In this document: positions 15,785 to 24,919 of the stretch, piece by piece
Numbering within the stretch: position 1 is the stretch's first letter
Layout of the letters: every line of letters begins with the position of its first letter
Assembly (NCBI GenBank): GCA_023700805.1
Contig: JAMPYF010000001.1
Location: forward strand, 186,001-250,000
Direction: 5' to 3'
Source of the DNA: Sulfuritalea sp.
GTDB taxonomy: Bacteria > Pseudomonadota > Gammaproteobacteria > Burkholderiales > Rhodocyclaceae
DNA length: 64,000 bases
The notes under the pieces: model-generated
What the model was told of the DNA's origin: nothing
Database searches by the model: none
What the model saw: the letters and a program-made list of their open reading frames with translations, nothing else
Program-made: the position numbers and the translations under genes

Positions 15785-17284
15785 TCAGAGTGCCTCGATA
15801 TGCAATTGGCGCGACGGCAGGCCGGCCGCGCGCAGCGTCGTCGCCAGCGGCTCGACCTGAGCCGCCGCGCCGGCGAGATAGATGTCGCTGGCGGCCAGCG
15901 CGGCGTTCGCCGCCAGCGTCGCCGGCAGTTCGGCCAGGTTCAGCGGCAGGTAGCTGAATTCGTCGAGCGCCGCGGCCCAGGCGCGGCACTGGTTGGGCAG
16001 ATACTGGCCGCCCGGCCGGGAACTGGCCCAGTAGAGCGTGATCGATTCGGCGGCATCGACCGCAATCGCATGTTCGATCAGGCTGTTGATCGGCGCGAAA
16101 CCCTCGTCGATGGCGATGAATACCAGGGACCGCAGCGAGCCCTGGTCGAGCACGAAGCTGCCCCACGGTCCCCACACCGAGAGTTCGTCGCCGGCCTTGA
16201 CCAGGCCGGCCTCCAGGCATTCGGCAAAGCCTTGCGCGGGATCGCCTCGAGAGTTGGCGCTGGCGACCCGGCGAGCCGGACTCGGAATATGGAAAATCAG
16301 GTTGCGGTCGTCGCAGGGGCAGCTTGCGACCGGGTATTCGGCATGCAGGTCGGCGCCGCTGGCCACGCCGGCCGGAAGGCCGAGGGTGACCCGTTGCCCG
16401 GCAAGAAAGCGCAGGCGGTTGCTGCGCGGGGTCTGCAGGTGCAGGCGCAGCATGTCGTCGTTGAGCCGGTCGACGCTGCGCAACTTGGCGACGATGCGCT
16501 GCTCGGGAATGTCCTCCGGCGCGCCGGCTTCCAGCACCTCCAGCACCAGGTCGGAGCTGAGCGCCGTGCAGACGCACATCAGCACATGGTTCTGGGCCTT
16601 CTCGGCGGCGGAAAAGCGGTAGTCGGAAGGCGCCATGGCACGCGTTTCGCCGGCCACCACGCGCGCCTTGCACAGGCCGCACAAACCGTTGCCGCAACCG
16701 TAATTGGGCGTCAGGCCGGCGCGCAACGCCGCCTTCAGGAGGGTTTCGGAACCCTCGACGAAGAACTCGCGACCCGATGGCCTGACCGTGACGTGCGCCG
16801 ACATGACGCGCAGCATAGCATCGAGCGCGCTGACGTCCGCGTGCGGCGCCGGGGCCGCCAACGCCTGCGCCAGGCCCTCGTCGAGCAGCTGCGCCAATTC
16901 TTCCGTGGCCGGCGCCGGCGCGGCGGCCAGGCGCGCCTGCAGGGCTTCGAACAGCGCGTGGTAGCGCGTCAGGGTGCGCTGCAGTTCGGCCAGTTCCTGC
17001 CCCTGCGCAAACAGGCGCTGGGCCAGCGCCTCCTGGCTGGGCAACACGCGCTCGCGCAAGCGTCTGGCGAACGCATCCTCGCGAATCGCGCGGGTCTTTT
17101 CAAAGCTGCCCGACTCGTCCAGATCGAGTTGCGGCCAGACGCGCTGCAGCTCATCGACGCTGACCATGCCGTCGAAGGACGGCAGCTCGCCCTCGCGGAT
17201 GCGCTTTTGCAATGCGATGCGCGAGATGCCGAGCAGATGCGCGGCGCGGGAAAGGGTCAGCCGTTGCGACATGGCGGCAAGCAT
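15785..17284 (-). CDS. helix-turn-helix / 2Fe-2S / ferredoxin-NAD(P) reductase fusion protein
   Basis: 499-aa multidomain protein; a second ATG lies at 17272. Residues 5-50 form a helix-turn-helix (LTLSRAAHLLGISRIALQKRI) like Fis or MerR-type DNA-binding motifs. Residues 60-165 look like a coiled linker. Residues 170-245 hold a plant-type 2Fe-2S site with C197-x4-C202-x2-C205 and C237. Residues 265-499 resemble the FAD/NAD(P)-binding reductase of phenol hydroxylase P5-type or CDP-6-deoxyglucoseen reductases. A reductase tethered to a DNA-binding domain suggests a redox-responsive regulator. The dispersed repeat (16247-16267) encodes VASANS within it. Confidence 0.85.
   Translation of the reverse strand: MLAAMSQRLTLSRAAHLLGISRIALQKRIREGELPSFDGMVSVDELQRVWPQLDLDESGSFEKTRAIREDAFARRLRERVLPSQEALAQRLFAQGQELAELQRTLTRYHALFEALQARLAAAPAPATEELAQLLDEGLAQALAAPAPHADVSALDAMLRVMSAHVTVRPSGREFFVEGSETLLKAALRAGLTPNYGCGNGLCGLCKARVVAGETRAMAPSDYRFSAAEKAQNHVLMCVCTALSSDLVLEVLEAGAPEDIPEQRIVAKLRSVDRLNDDMLRLHLQTPRSNRLRFLAGQRVTLGLPAGVASGADLHAEYPVASCPCDDRNLIFHIPSPARRVASANSRGDPAQGFAECLEAGLVKAGDELSVWGPWGSFVLDQGSLRSLVFIAIDEGFAPINSLIEHAIAVDAAESITLYWASSRPGGQYLPNQCRAWAAALDEFSYLPLNLAELPATLAANAALAASDIYLAGAAAQVEPLATTLRAAGLPSRQLHIEAL
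16247..16267 (-). repeat. dispersed 21-bp repeat, copy 3
   Basis: 19 of 21 consensus positions, minus orientation, inside the reductase domain of the fusion gene. Here the consensus strand is the coding strand and reads RVASANS. Confidence 0.75.
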
Positions 17285-17319
17285 AGCAATGCCGCCGCCC
17301 GCGCAATTCCAAAATTTTT

Positions 17320-17391
17320 ATGTCTCCAACCGGAGGGCGGAGACGGTATCCCCGGTGGGATATGTCCCCGCCAGCTTAATGGGGACATATC
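17320..17391. repeat. palindromic GGGGACATATC element
   Basis: Two stem-loops in the gap between pilY1 copy 1 and the fusion gene: GTCTCC...GGAGAC (about 17320-17342) and a perfect 11-bp stem GATATGTCCCC / GGGGACATATC (17359-17369 and 17381-17391). The GGGGACATAT sequence resembles REP units recognised by RAYT-type transposases. It may also end the pilus-operon transcript, but there is no T-run. Confidence 0.55.
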
Positions 17392-17418
17392 AGCGCAGGC
17401 AGCACGCGGCCTTTGCGC

Positions 17419-20400
17419 TCAGTCGGCGCCGTAGGACCAGTAGAGCCGGGAGCGCGTACCCCGCAGATTGATCACGCTGCGCGCGCCGGCGATCGACGAC
17501 GCCGAGGTCAGGGTATCGCCGCCGCTGCCGATGATGAAGCGGTAGGGCGTGCCGCCGATCGACACCACGCCCGCGGTCACGGTCGGCGGCAGGCCGCCGC
17601 CGGAAAACTTGGTGGCGAAATCGACGCTGGTATAGGTCGCCACCCCGCCGCTGGTCGAATCGTCGCGGTTGATCGCCGGCATGCCGGTGAAGGGATCGAC
17701 CGCGTAGCCCAGCGCCTCGCCCAGATTGGAGCAGACGCCCGCGCTCGGATTGGGCGACACGGGGGTGTTGGTGGCGAAGAAGACCACGCCGGCCACCACC
17801 TTGGCCGCATTCACCGACTTCTCCTCGTTGCGCGTGCCGTTGCCGTCGGGATCGTTGCGCAGCAGGATATGCCAGCCGCGGTCGCTGCTGGAAAGGCTGA
17901 AGGGCGTCAGCGTGGTGGTCGCCAGGGTATTGGAATTGATCTGCTGCAAATCGCCCAGCACGATCGGATCGGCATTCACCGTCGACTCGGTGGCGCCGGA
18001 TTGCACCGGATCGAGCAAACCGAAGAAGCGGTCGTTGATCTTGTTCGACGACGAGGTCGGGTAGTAGGTGTCGGTGTACAGGCTGGAACAAGTCAGCGTA
18101 TTCGGGCTGCCGTCGGACTGGAAGTTGGGCAGTGGCTTTTCGCGGTTGCCGCTGCCGACCAGCACCATGGTCTTGATCACGCCGTTGTGCAGGAAGGGCA
18201 GCACTTCCGGCGCGAAGAGGAATTTCCTCGCATTGACCCCGCCGTTGGCATCGGTGTCGCCCACCTTGGCCAGATGATAGCGCTTCCAGTAGCTGCTGCT
18301 GGCGACATTGGTGACCGTCTGCACGGTATCGAAGCGGAACAGGTTGGCATTGGTGTCGCCCGCGTAGATGCGATCGAGATAGCCGTCGGCATTCAGGTCG
18401 AGGGCATTCACGTCGGCGGCAAAGCTGTAGCCGGTGACGCCCGAGGTGGGCTGCAGGAACTGGATCAGCTGCCCGGTCTCGGCCTCGACCACGAACACGC
18501 CGCGGCCCATGGTCGGCGTGACGTGGCTGCCGCTCGGCTTGTCCTCCTGGGCAGCATCGTAGCCGGCGCCGAACACCAGCACCACGGGATTGGTGATCAC
18601 CGTCGCGTCAGCCCGGGTGAAAGTGCCCTTGAGCTTGGCGATCTTCGGTTCGGACCAGGTCTGCGCCAGTTCGGAAAATCCGGTGCTGGCATTGGTGATG
18701 CGCCACATGAACTTGGGCACGTCAGGATCGGTGACGTCCAGCGCATACAGCGCGCGTCCGCCGCGACGCATGGTGGCGAACAGCCAGGTCTTGCTCGGCG
18801 CCGTGGATGCCGTGCCGTCCGGCGACTGATAGGCGGTCAGCGAACCGTCCCAGAAATAGTTGCGCGCGGTCGGTGTCGGCGAGATGCTGCAGGACAGGTT
18901 GGGATAGCGCACGACTTCGCTGTTGCTGTAAAGCCTGGCCAGCTTGGTGTAGGTCATGAATTCGCTGGGCATGAAGGCCCACTTCTCCTCGCCGTCGATA
19001 TCCGCCGTGCCGCCGTGAATCGCGCGCAGGAAGCCGTCGTTGGCGCCGTAGAAGCCGACGATGCCGATGCTGCTGCCGTAGTTCACCACCACCGGCCGGG
19101 CATGCAGCACGTCGCCGTGAATGCTGGCGCGCACATTGGTCAGCGAGGCATTGATGTCCTCGTCCTCCCAAAGATCCTTGCCGCGGGTCCACAGGATCAG
19201 GTTGGTGGTGTCCGGCCCGGCCACGCCGGTACCGGTGGTGGCCGTGATGGTTCCGGTCGGCGGGGTGGCCGGCGTCAGCGTGATCGGGCCGAAGGTGAAG
19301 GTATTGGCGTCGGGCGCACCGACGCTCAATGGCTGGAAAGTGCCGTTGTACTGGCTCTGCGCGGCACCGGTGATGGAAATGTTGTCGGTGGTGACGAAGC
19401 CATGCGGCGCGGGCACGCCAAGAACCGTGGTGACCGCCGTTGCCGTGGTGCTGCCCAGCGTCCGCGTGATGTTGATGGGGAAGGAGGTGCCGGGGCTTGT
19501 CGCGGTCTTGCTCGCGCCGCCGTCCGGCGTCACGACCGCCGGCTGCGCAGCCACGGTGTAGCAGTAGACGGCGTTCTTGTTGCTGTTGGTGATGGTCAGC
19601 GTCGCGGTGTTCGGGCAACTGGTGCCGGTGGCGCGGATCGTCGTCCCGGCGGCGCCGGTGTTATAAGCGTCGGGGGCCGCATTGGAGACCACCACGGTGT
19701 TGCCGGTGACGAACTTGTTGCCGAGATTGGCCGTTGCCAGGACCACGGCGCAGCCGGCCGTACCGCCCGACACGCAGGCGCTGGTGGAATAGCTGATCGA
19801 GCTGTGAGTCGCCGACTGGCCGACCGCGACCGCACTGCCGGCGGTCGTTGCCGGAGTCGTCGGATTGGCCGGCAAGGTCACGCTGACGGCGAAGGTGGTG
19901 CCGGTCACCGCCGGTGCGCCAAGAACCGTATGCGATCCATTGAGGAAGGACTGGGCGGCCCCAGCAATCGTCGTCACATTGCCGGCAATGAGTCCGTGGG
20001 CCGGATTCGTCGTCACCGTGGCGGTCACGGTCGTGCCCGCCACGGTGCCGGACAGAGAAATGCTGGTGACCGTGACCGTGCCGCCGGGCTTGGTCGCCGT
20101 CGCCGCATCGGTGGTGGTCGGCGATTCGTTCAGGATGTAGGTGAAATGCGTGGCATCGACGTAGGTAATGGTCTTGGCGCCGTTGTAGTCGGTCGGCGTG
20201 GCGCCGGCGATGGTGACCGAGGCGCCGTCGGCAAAACCGTGCGCCGCGGTCGAGGTGGCCGTCACGGTGTTGCCCGAGCGGGCCAGGGTCACGGTCGCCG
20301 AGCCGCTGGGCGCCGCCAGCGCCGCCGTGACTTCGCTATTGCTGGTGGTCACCGCATTGTTCGACAGCGTCTTCTGCGATGCGGTGGCAGCGCTGGCCAG

Positions 20401-22332
20401 GCAGGTGCCGAGACAGGTGTATACCCTGCGACCGTCCGGGTGCGGCGAAGTCGCCGTGGTCGCCCACGCGGTACGCAGGCGCTGCGCCGCGGCACCGCGC
20501 TCGACTTCCGGTCCGTCCGGCGAATCGCTGGCGCCGCCGGTCGCATTCGGCGTCGCGGTCCAGAAGCTCGAGGCGGATGTCCAATAGCTCTTGGCCGACA
20601 GATCGATGAAGCCGGTGTTGCCCTCCTCGTCGATCGCGCGGTAGCCGTGCTGGTCACCCAGGTAGAGATTGAGGGGAATGTCACCCGAGGCATCGGTGCC
20701 GCAATTCGGCGCCGGGACGTCGTCGCCGATGCGCTCGTCGCTTGCGGTAAAGCTTCCCGACAGCGAAGAGATCCCGTTCAGTGTGCCGGTGAAGGTCGAG
20801 CTGCCGGTCCCGCTGCCGGTTCCGGTAATGGTTCCGGTGACCGTGCCGCTGCCGGCGTCGACCGCCGGACTGCCGGTGGTTCCCGGCGAACCGCCGAAGG
20901 TCGCCGCGAGAGTCGCCGACGAGGTGCCGCTGACCGTGCCGGCCACCGTTCCGCTGACGGCACTGCTGCCGCTCAGGGTGGTCAGGGTGCCGCTGAAGGT
21001 TCCCGTCACGGTGCCGGTGGCATTGCCGGTCAGGGTTGCGGTCACCATGCCGTTGACCAGCGCACGGGTGTTGTCGATCAGCACCTTGTCGTTGCGGTCG
21101 GCGTCGCAGTAGCGGCCGAACTTGTATTCCTTGAGGTTGCCGAACCAGCGCGGACGGGCGCCCGAGTCGGGACGGAACACGCCGATATACACCTGGTTTT
21201 CGAAAGTGCCCTGGGTATTCACCGAAATCGGCAGCGTGGCGGAAGCGAACACGCTATTGACGGCCTGGATCTCGGCAAAGATCAGGGACATCGCGTTCTT
21301 GATTTCCTGCTTGCTGGTGGACTTGTAGTACTTGCCGCCGCCGACCTTGGCCATGCTCTTGAGCAAGGTGGCCTGATCGGCTTCGCAGGCATCCTTGCAG
21401 ACATCGATGGTGTAGGTGGCGATCTTGTTCACCAGCTTGGCCTTCGGGCTGCTGGTGCTTTTCGGGTCGTCCACGGTGGACGTGACGCCGTAGGTGTACA
21501 TGAAGCGAGTCCACTCGTCGGCGATCTTCGGGCTGCCGCCCGAGACCGAGGCGGTGATGGCGCTGACCGTGGCCGAATCGGTAATCCCGGCCAGCGCGGC
21601 AGCATTCGCCAGATCGGTGGTGGTTCCGGCCTGGTTCGGATAGCCGTTGCCGATGAAGATAATGAAATTCTTGGCGCAGCCATCGTTGGCGGTGCTGGGC
21701 GGCAGATAGGTGGTGGAGGTGGCGGTGGCCAGCGAATTTCCGGACAGCGCGCCGGCAGGCTGCTTGGTGGTGTTGACCGTGCTGCCGGTGTAATCGCGCA
21801 GGTCCAGCGTGCTGCCGCTGGGCAGGTCGGTGGTACCGAAACGGGCAAAGCCGTTGAAGTAGCGGTAGGCCGCATTCAACATGCTGTCATAGACGATGGA
21901 GGAGGTATTGACCTTGTCGTCGTTGTCGCCGTCGCCGCCGAAGTTGGCGACCATGGTGTTGAGCATGCCGGTGAAGGCGGTCTTGTTGGTGCCGCTCATC
22001 TCGCGCACGCCGAAGCGCACGTAGCCGCCGTTGGAACCCGCCGCCATCAGCAATCCGACATTGATGTTGTCGCCCAGGGTGGACAGGATTTCCGAAAGCG
22101 CCTGCAATTCGGCTTCGCCCTGCTTGGTGCCGGAAGGAAGCCAGCCCTGGTTGGCCGCGGCCCAGTTGGTCGAGTTGTCGAGCACGATCAGCACATTGGC
22201 CTGGGAGCCGGTGGCGGCTTCGCCGCCGACATAGAGGTCGATGTCCTCCGCCAGCGAAGGGGTCATCATCCCGAGACCGGCGGCGGCGGCCGCGGCGATG
22301 ACGCTGTGGCGCAGGGATTTTGGAATGTTCAT
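17419..22332 (-). CDS. pilY1: PilY1-type pilus tip adhesin, copy 1 (1637 aa)
   Basis: Secreted tip protein of type IV pili. A signal peptide is visible near the N-terminus. A von Willebrand A-like domain spans roughly residues 40-230; its metal-site motif is degenerate (VLDNSTNW instead of DxSxS), while the later FIIFIGNGYPN strand is kept. From about residue 420 a Gly/Thr/Ser-rich tract and then several modules with an HGF...GAxxxxYNG...TFTY pattern are inserted. The C-terminal beta-propeller PilY1 domain contains an EF-hand-like calcium loop, D1312-L-N-A-D-G-Y-L-D1320, followed by RIYAGDTNANLFRFD. It is the last gene of the copy 1 minor-pilin operon, 16 bp after pilX. Confidence 0.93.
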   Translation of the reverse strand: MNIPKSLRHSVIAAAAAAGLGMMTPSLAEDIDLYVGGEAATGSQANVLIVLDNSTNWAAANQGWLPSGTKQGEAELQALSEILSTLGDNINVGLLMAAGSNGGYVRFGVREMSGTNKTAFTGMLNTMVANFGGDGDNDDKVNTSSIVYDSMLNAAYRYFNGFARFGTTDLPSGSTLDLRDYTGSTVNTTKQPAGALSGNSLATATSTTYLPPSTANDGCAKNFIIFIGNGYPNQAGTTTDLANAAALAGITDSATVSAITASVSGGSPKIADEWTRFMYTYGVTSTVDDPKSTSSPKAKLVNKIATYTIDVCKDACEADQATLLKSMAKVGGGKYYKSTSKQEIKNAMSLIFAEIQAVNSVFASATLPISVNTQGTFENQVYIGVFRPDSGARPRWFGNLKEYKFGRYCDADRNDKVLIDNTRALVNGMVTATLTGNATGTVTGTFSGTLTTLSGSSAVSGTVAGTVSGTSSATLAATFGGSPGTTGSPAVDAGSGTVTGTITGTGSGTGSSTFTGTLNGISSLSGSFTASDERIGDDVPAPNCGTDASGDIPLNLYLGDQHGYRAIDEEGNTGFIDLSAKSYWTSASSFWTATPNATGGASDSPDGPEVERGAAAQRLRTAWATTATSPHPDGRRVYTCLGTCLASAATASQKTLSNNAVTTSNSEVTAALAAPSGSATVTLARSGNTVTATSTAAHGFADGASVTIAGATPTDYNGAKTITYVDATHFTYILNESPTTTDAATATKPGGTVTVTSISLSGTVAGTTVTATVTTNPAHGLIAGNVTTIAGAAQSFLNGSHTVLGAPAVTGTTFAVSVTLPANPTTPATTAGSAVAVGQSATHSSISYSTSACVSGGTAGCAVVLATANLGNKFVTGNTVVVSNAAPDAYNTGAAGTTIRATGTSCPNTATLTITNSNKNAVYCYTVAAQPAVVTPDGGASKTATSPGTSFPINITRTLGSTTATAVTTVLGVPAPHGFVTTDNISITGAAQSQYNGTFQPLSVGAPDANTFTFGPITLTPATPPTGTITATTGTGVAGPDTTNLILWTRGKDLWEDEDINASLTNVRASIHGDVLHARPVVVNYGSSIGIVGFYGANDGFLRAIHGGTADIDGEEKWAFMPSEFMTYTKLARLYSNSEVVRYPNLSCSISPTPTARNYFWDGSLTAYQSPDGTASTAPSKTWLFATMRRGGRALYALDVTDPDVPKFMWRITNASTGFSELAQTWSEPKIAKLKGTFTRADATVITNPVVLVFGAGYDAAQEDKPSGSHVTPTMGRGVFVVEAETGQLIQFLQPTSGVTGYSFAADVNALDLNADGYLDRIYAGDTNANLFRFDTVQTVTNVASSSYWKRYHLAKVGDTDANGGVNARKFLFAPEVLPFLHNGVIKTMVLVGSGNREKPLPNFQSDGSPNTLTCSSLYTDTYYPTSSSNKINDRFFGLLDPVQSGATESTVNADPIVLGDLQQINSNTLATTTLTPFSLSSSDRGWHILLRNDPDGNGTRNEEKSVNAAKVVAGVVFFATNTPVSPNPSAGVCSNLGEALGYAVDPFTGMPAINRDDSTSGGVATYTSVDFATKFSGGGLPPTVTAGVVSIGGTPYRFIIGSGGDTLTSASSIAGARSVINLRGTRSRLYWSYGAD

Positions 22333-22348
22333 GATATGAGCTCCGACT

Positions 22349-22897
22349 TCATGAGCAACGATAGGAAGAATCGTTGGAGTACACGGTCGCCGCGCCGTTG
22401 TCCATGCGGATGCCGGTGCCCTGGGTGATCGCGACATTGGCGCCGAACCAGCCTTCCCTGACGGTGGCGGTGATTTCCCAGACCGTGGTGGAACAGGCCG
22501 ATACCGGGTTGGAAATCGTGTCGTAGCATTTCAGGTCTTCGCTGTTGCCGATGTCCAGCACGGTGTTCATGATCGGCGTGACCTGGCGGATGCAGGGGCG
22601 GGCCACCGCGACGTTGTAGGTTTTTCCGGCATCGACCGCCACGGTCCAGTTGCGCTCGGTGCCGGCGACGTCGTCGGTGAAGTTGGTGCTCATCACCTGG
22701 TCGAGGGCATGCTGGGCCGCGCCCATGGCCTCGCTGCGCATTTGCATGTTGTTGATGGTGCGCAAATTCACGGTGCCCATCTTGATGGCCGACAGCGCCA
22801 GCAGGGTCATCACCATCAGCATGAACAGGCTCAGCAGCAGCACCGAACCGCGCTGCGCGGCAGGCCTCGGCGATATGCGGATCGGGATTGATTTCAT
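22349..22897 (-). CDS. pilX: minor pilin PilX, copy 1
   Basis: 182-aa type IV minor pilin with the PilX pattern. A short basic leader ending AAQRG is followed by SVLLLSLFMLMVMTLLALSAIK, lacking the usual Glu+5. It has a helical spine and a globular C-terminus with four cysteines (PCIRQ, LKCYD, SACST and the terminal RCS). The start at 22897 overlaps the pilW stop by 4 bp. PilX normally helps assemble the priming complex that carries PilY1, which matches its position just before pilY1. Confidence 0.88.
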   Translation of the reverse strand: MKSIPIRISPRPAAQRGSVLLLSLFMLMVMTLLALSAIKMGTVNLRTINNMQMRSEAMGAAQHALDQVMSTNFTDDVAGTERNWTVAVDAGKTYNVAVARPCIRQVTPIMNTVLDIGNSEDLKCYDTISNPVSACSTTVWEITATVREGWFGANVAITQGTGIRMDNGAATVYSNDSSYRCS

Positions 22898-24288
22898 GGC
22901 ACCACATCCTCCCTGCGTCCGGCCATGTTGACCACCTTGATGGTTGACCCGGAAGACTTGTAGCGGTAGCTGCCGCCATTCACGCCCCGGGCATTCAAGG
23001 TTGCCGCCGGCACGGAGATCGACCCGAGCACGAATTCCTTGTTGTTGGTGTAGTTCCTGGTCACCTCCGGGTCGCGCACGACCACCCACAATTTGATCGA
23101 CATGACGTCCTGCCAGTTGGTGGCGCCGCCCCAGGGGTCGGTCAGGGCCGTGCCGGTGGTCGATCCGTTCGGCATCAGGCGTTCCGGATCGATGGTCGAG
23201 CGGCCGTAGGCATCGATCGACCCCTCGATCAGCGCATAAGGGGTCCAGCTGACGCCGCCGTCGGAAACCGTGCCGCTGGTGTGCGTGGGCGCGGCGGCGC
23301 CGGTGGTTCCGCCTGCCGGCGTCACGTACAGGCGGTCGAGGTTCCTGCGACCGGCCCCGGCGAGGACCACCGTATTCGCGGTCCACTGGTAACCCGAGGG
23401 ATCGATGCCGTATTCCAGGTGCAAGTCCACCACATGCGGCGCGATGGTGACCGGCGTGGTGCCGCCGGCACTCGTGTCGATCATCTTCAGAGTCGGAATG
23501 TTGTCGCCGGACTCGTTATTCGAAGCGACGTAGTAGATGCGGGTAATCAGTTCCCAGACCGGGGCGCGGTCGGCGGCAAGCGCGGAACAGCCCAGGCGCC
23601 GCAGGCCGGCAGGCGAGGTGCTGCCGGTCGACACGGTAAAGTCGTTGGTCCCGATTTCGGTTTCACAGGCGGACACCTGCAGGTAGGTCTTGGCCGCCGT
23701 AAGCGTGCCGGCGATGGCCTCGGCCGTCACGGCCGCCGTCTTGGCGCGCCGGATCACCAGGACGTCGGTGCCCGCCAGATAGTTCGGCAGGCAGCTGGTG
23801 ATGCCGGTATCAATGGTCTGGGTGGCGCCGCCGTCGTCGTGCGCCTCGAATCCCAGTATTGGCACGGGAATCCTGACGGTGCCGGTGCCCAGATTGGTCC
23901 AACCCTGGGTCAGGGCCGCGGCCGTGCATCCGCTGCCGGCATCTTCCAGGGCCGACACGGCTTGCCACTGCACCGAATTCCAGCGCCCCGCCGGCGTGTA
24001 GTTGCCCCAGAATCCCGCCAGCCGGATGTCCTCGGCCATGGTCTCGATCGAGAAGCGCGCATTTTCTATCTTCTGGCCCTCGCGATCCACCTGCTGACGG
24101 GTGTTTACGGACGAGGCGAAGAGTCCGGCCAGCGCTGACAGCAGCACCATGGCAATGCCCATCGCCACCAGCACTTCTGCAAGCGTGAAGCCGGCCTCTG
24201 CGCCCGCATGAAAGTTGGCGCTGGCGACCCGCTGCCTGCCTGCCTGTCCGCTGTTCGATCCGCGCCTGATGCTCATCGTTTCATCCAC
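22894..24288 (-). CDS. pilW: minor pilin PilW, copy 1
   Basis: 464-aa minor pilin, long for PilW (often 250-350). The prepilin motif is EAG|FTLAEVLVAMGIAMVLLSALAGLFASS with Glu at +5. The leader is unusually long (33 residues, or 29 from the second ATG) because it contains RVASAN, encoded by a dispersed-repeat copy at 24208-24228 just before the cleavage site. The globular part has several cysteines and PilW-like segments (RFSIETMAEDIRLAGFWG, LEYGID). It overlaps pilV by 8 bp and pilX by 4 bp. Confidence 0.87.
   Translation of the reverse strand: MDETMSIRRGSNSGQAGRQRVASANFHAGAEAGFTLAEVLVAMGIAMVLLSALAGLFASSVNTRQQVDREGQKIENARFSIETMAEDIRLAGFWGNYTPAGRWNSVQWQAVSALEDAGSGCTAAALTQGWTNLGTGTVRIPVPILGFEAHDDGGATQTIDTGITSCLPNYLAGTDVLVIRRAKTAAVTAEAIAGTLTAAKTYLQVSACETEIGTNDFTVSTGSTSPAGLRRLGCSALAADRAPVWELITRIYYVASNNESGDNIPTLKMIDTSAGGTTPVTIAPHVVDLHLEYGIDPSGYQWTANTVVLAGAGRRNLDRLYVTPAGGTTGAAAPTHTSGTVSDGGVSWTPYALIEGSIDAYGRSTIDPERLMPNGSTTGTALTDPWGGATNWQDVMSIKLWVVVRDPEVTRNYTNNKEFVLGSISVPAATLNARGVNGGSYRYKSSGSTIKVVNMAGRREDVVP
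24208..24228 (-). repeat. dispersed 21-bp repeat, copy 4
   Basis: 17 of 21 positions, including an unbroken GTCGCCAGCGCCAACT, in minus orientation. It encodes RVASAN in the leader of PilW copy 1, a position where the protein tolerates extra residues. Confidence 0.7.
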
Positions 24289-24919
24289 TGAGATTCGCGA
24301 CCCAGATGCGCCGGCTGATGCCGCGCCGCCCTGTGGTGATCGCCGTGTCGCCGCAGGTCAGGTCGGAGGCCACGGCGCCCGTTGCATCGCGGCCCTGCCA
24401 GACGACATCGATTTCATAGACGCTGGTGGCCTGCAGGAAGACACAGCCGCGGGCCCCTGCCAGGCCGCCGACCTTGGATGCGCTGCCGGTGGTTTCGCCG
24501 ATGCCCTTGAGCGCCAGATCCCACTCGCAGATGTCGCTTTCGGCAACCGAGTTCTTCGTGCCGCCCTGCGCCGTGGTCTTGCAGCACTCGGCCTGATCGG
24601 CGAGATCGGAGGGGTTGGCGGTCACACAGGAGTTCGTGTATCCGGTGCCGAACACGATCTTGCTGCCGCCGCTGCGCTGATCGTAGGTGGCGCTGCCGGC
24701 AGGCGCCTTGAGCTGGGCCAGATTCGATTCCATGCGATCGGCCATTTCGTTGACCAGCATCAGCGCCTGTCCCCGCGAGGCGGATTCGACCTCGGCGGTC
24801 AGCGCGCGGGCCTGCAATCCGACCAGGCCCAGCAGTCCGACCGCGATCACGAACATGGTGATCAGGACTTCGAGCAGCGAATAGCCGCAATGCTTCGCCG
24901 ATACGCTTGCGCGCGTCAT
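24281..24919 (-). CDS. pilV: minor pilin PilV, copy 1
   Basis: 212-aa minor pilin. The leader MTRASVSAKHCG is followed by YSLLEVLITMFVIAVGLLGLVGLQARAL, with Tyr at +1 and Glu at +5, and the GLLGLVGLQ stretch typical of PilV. Cysteines occur in NSCVTAN, AECCKTT, DICEWD, RGCVFL and LTCGD. The end IWVANLSG overlaps the pilW start by 8 bp. It is part of the pilE-fimT-pilV-pilW-pilX-pilY1 operon. Confidence 0.88.
   Translation of the reverse strand: MTRASVSAKHCGYSLLEVLITMFVIAVGLLGLVGLQARALTAEVESASRGQALMLVNEMADRMESNLAQLKAPAGSATYDQRSGGSKIVFGTGYTNSCVTANPSDLADQAECCKTTAQGGTKNSVAESDICEWDLALKGIGETTGSASKVGGLAGARGCVFLQATSVYEIDVVWQGRDATGAVASDLTCGDTAITTGRRGISRRIWVANLSG

Noticed and set aside
17413..22428. 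1671-codon plus-strand open frame opposite pilY1 copy 1
   Set aside because: Arg/Gly/Ala-rich shadow produced by the low-complexity PilY1 gene; the minus strand has signal peptide, VWA and calcium loop.
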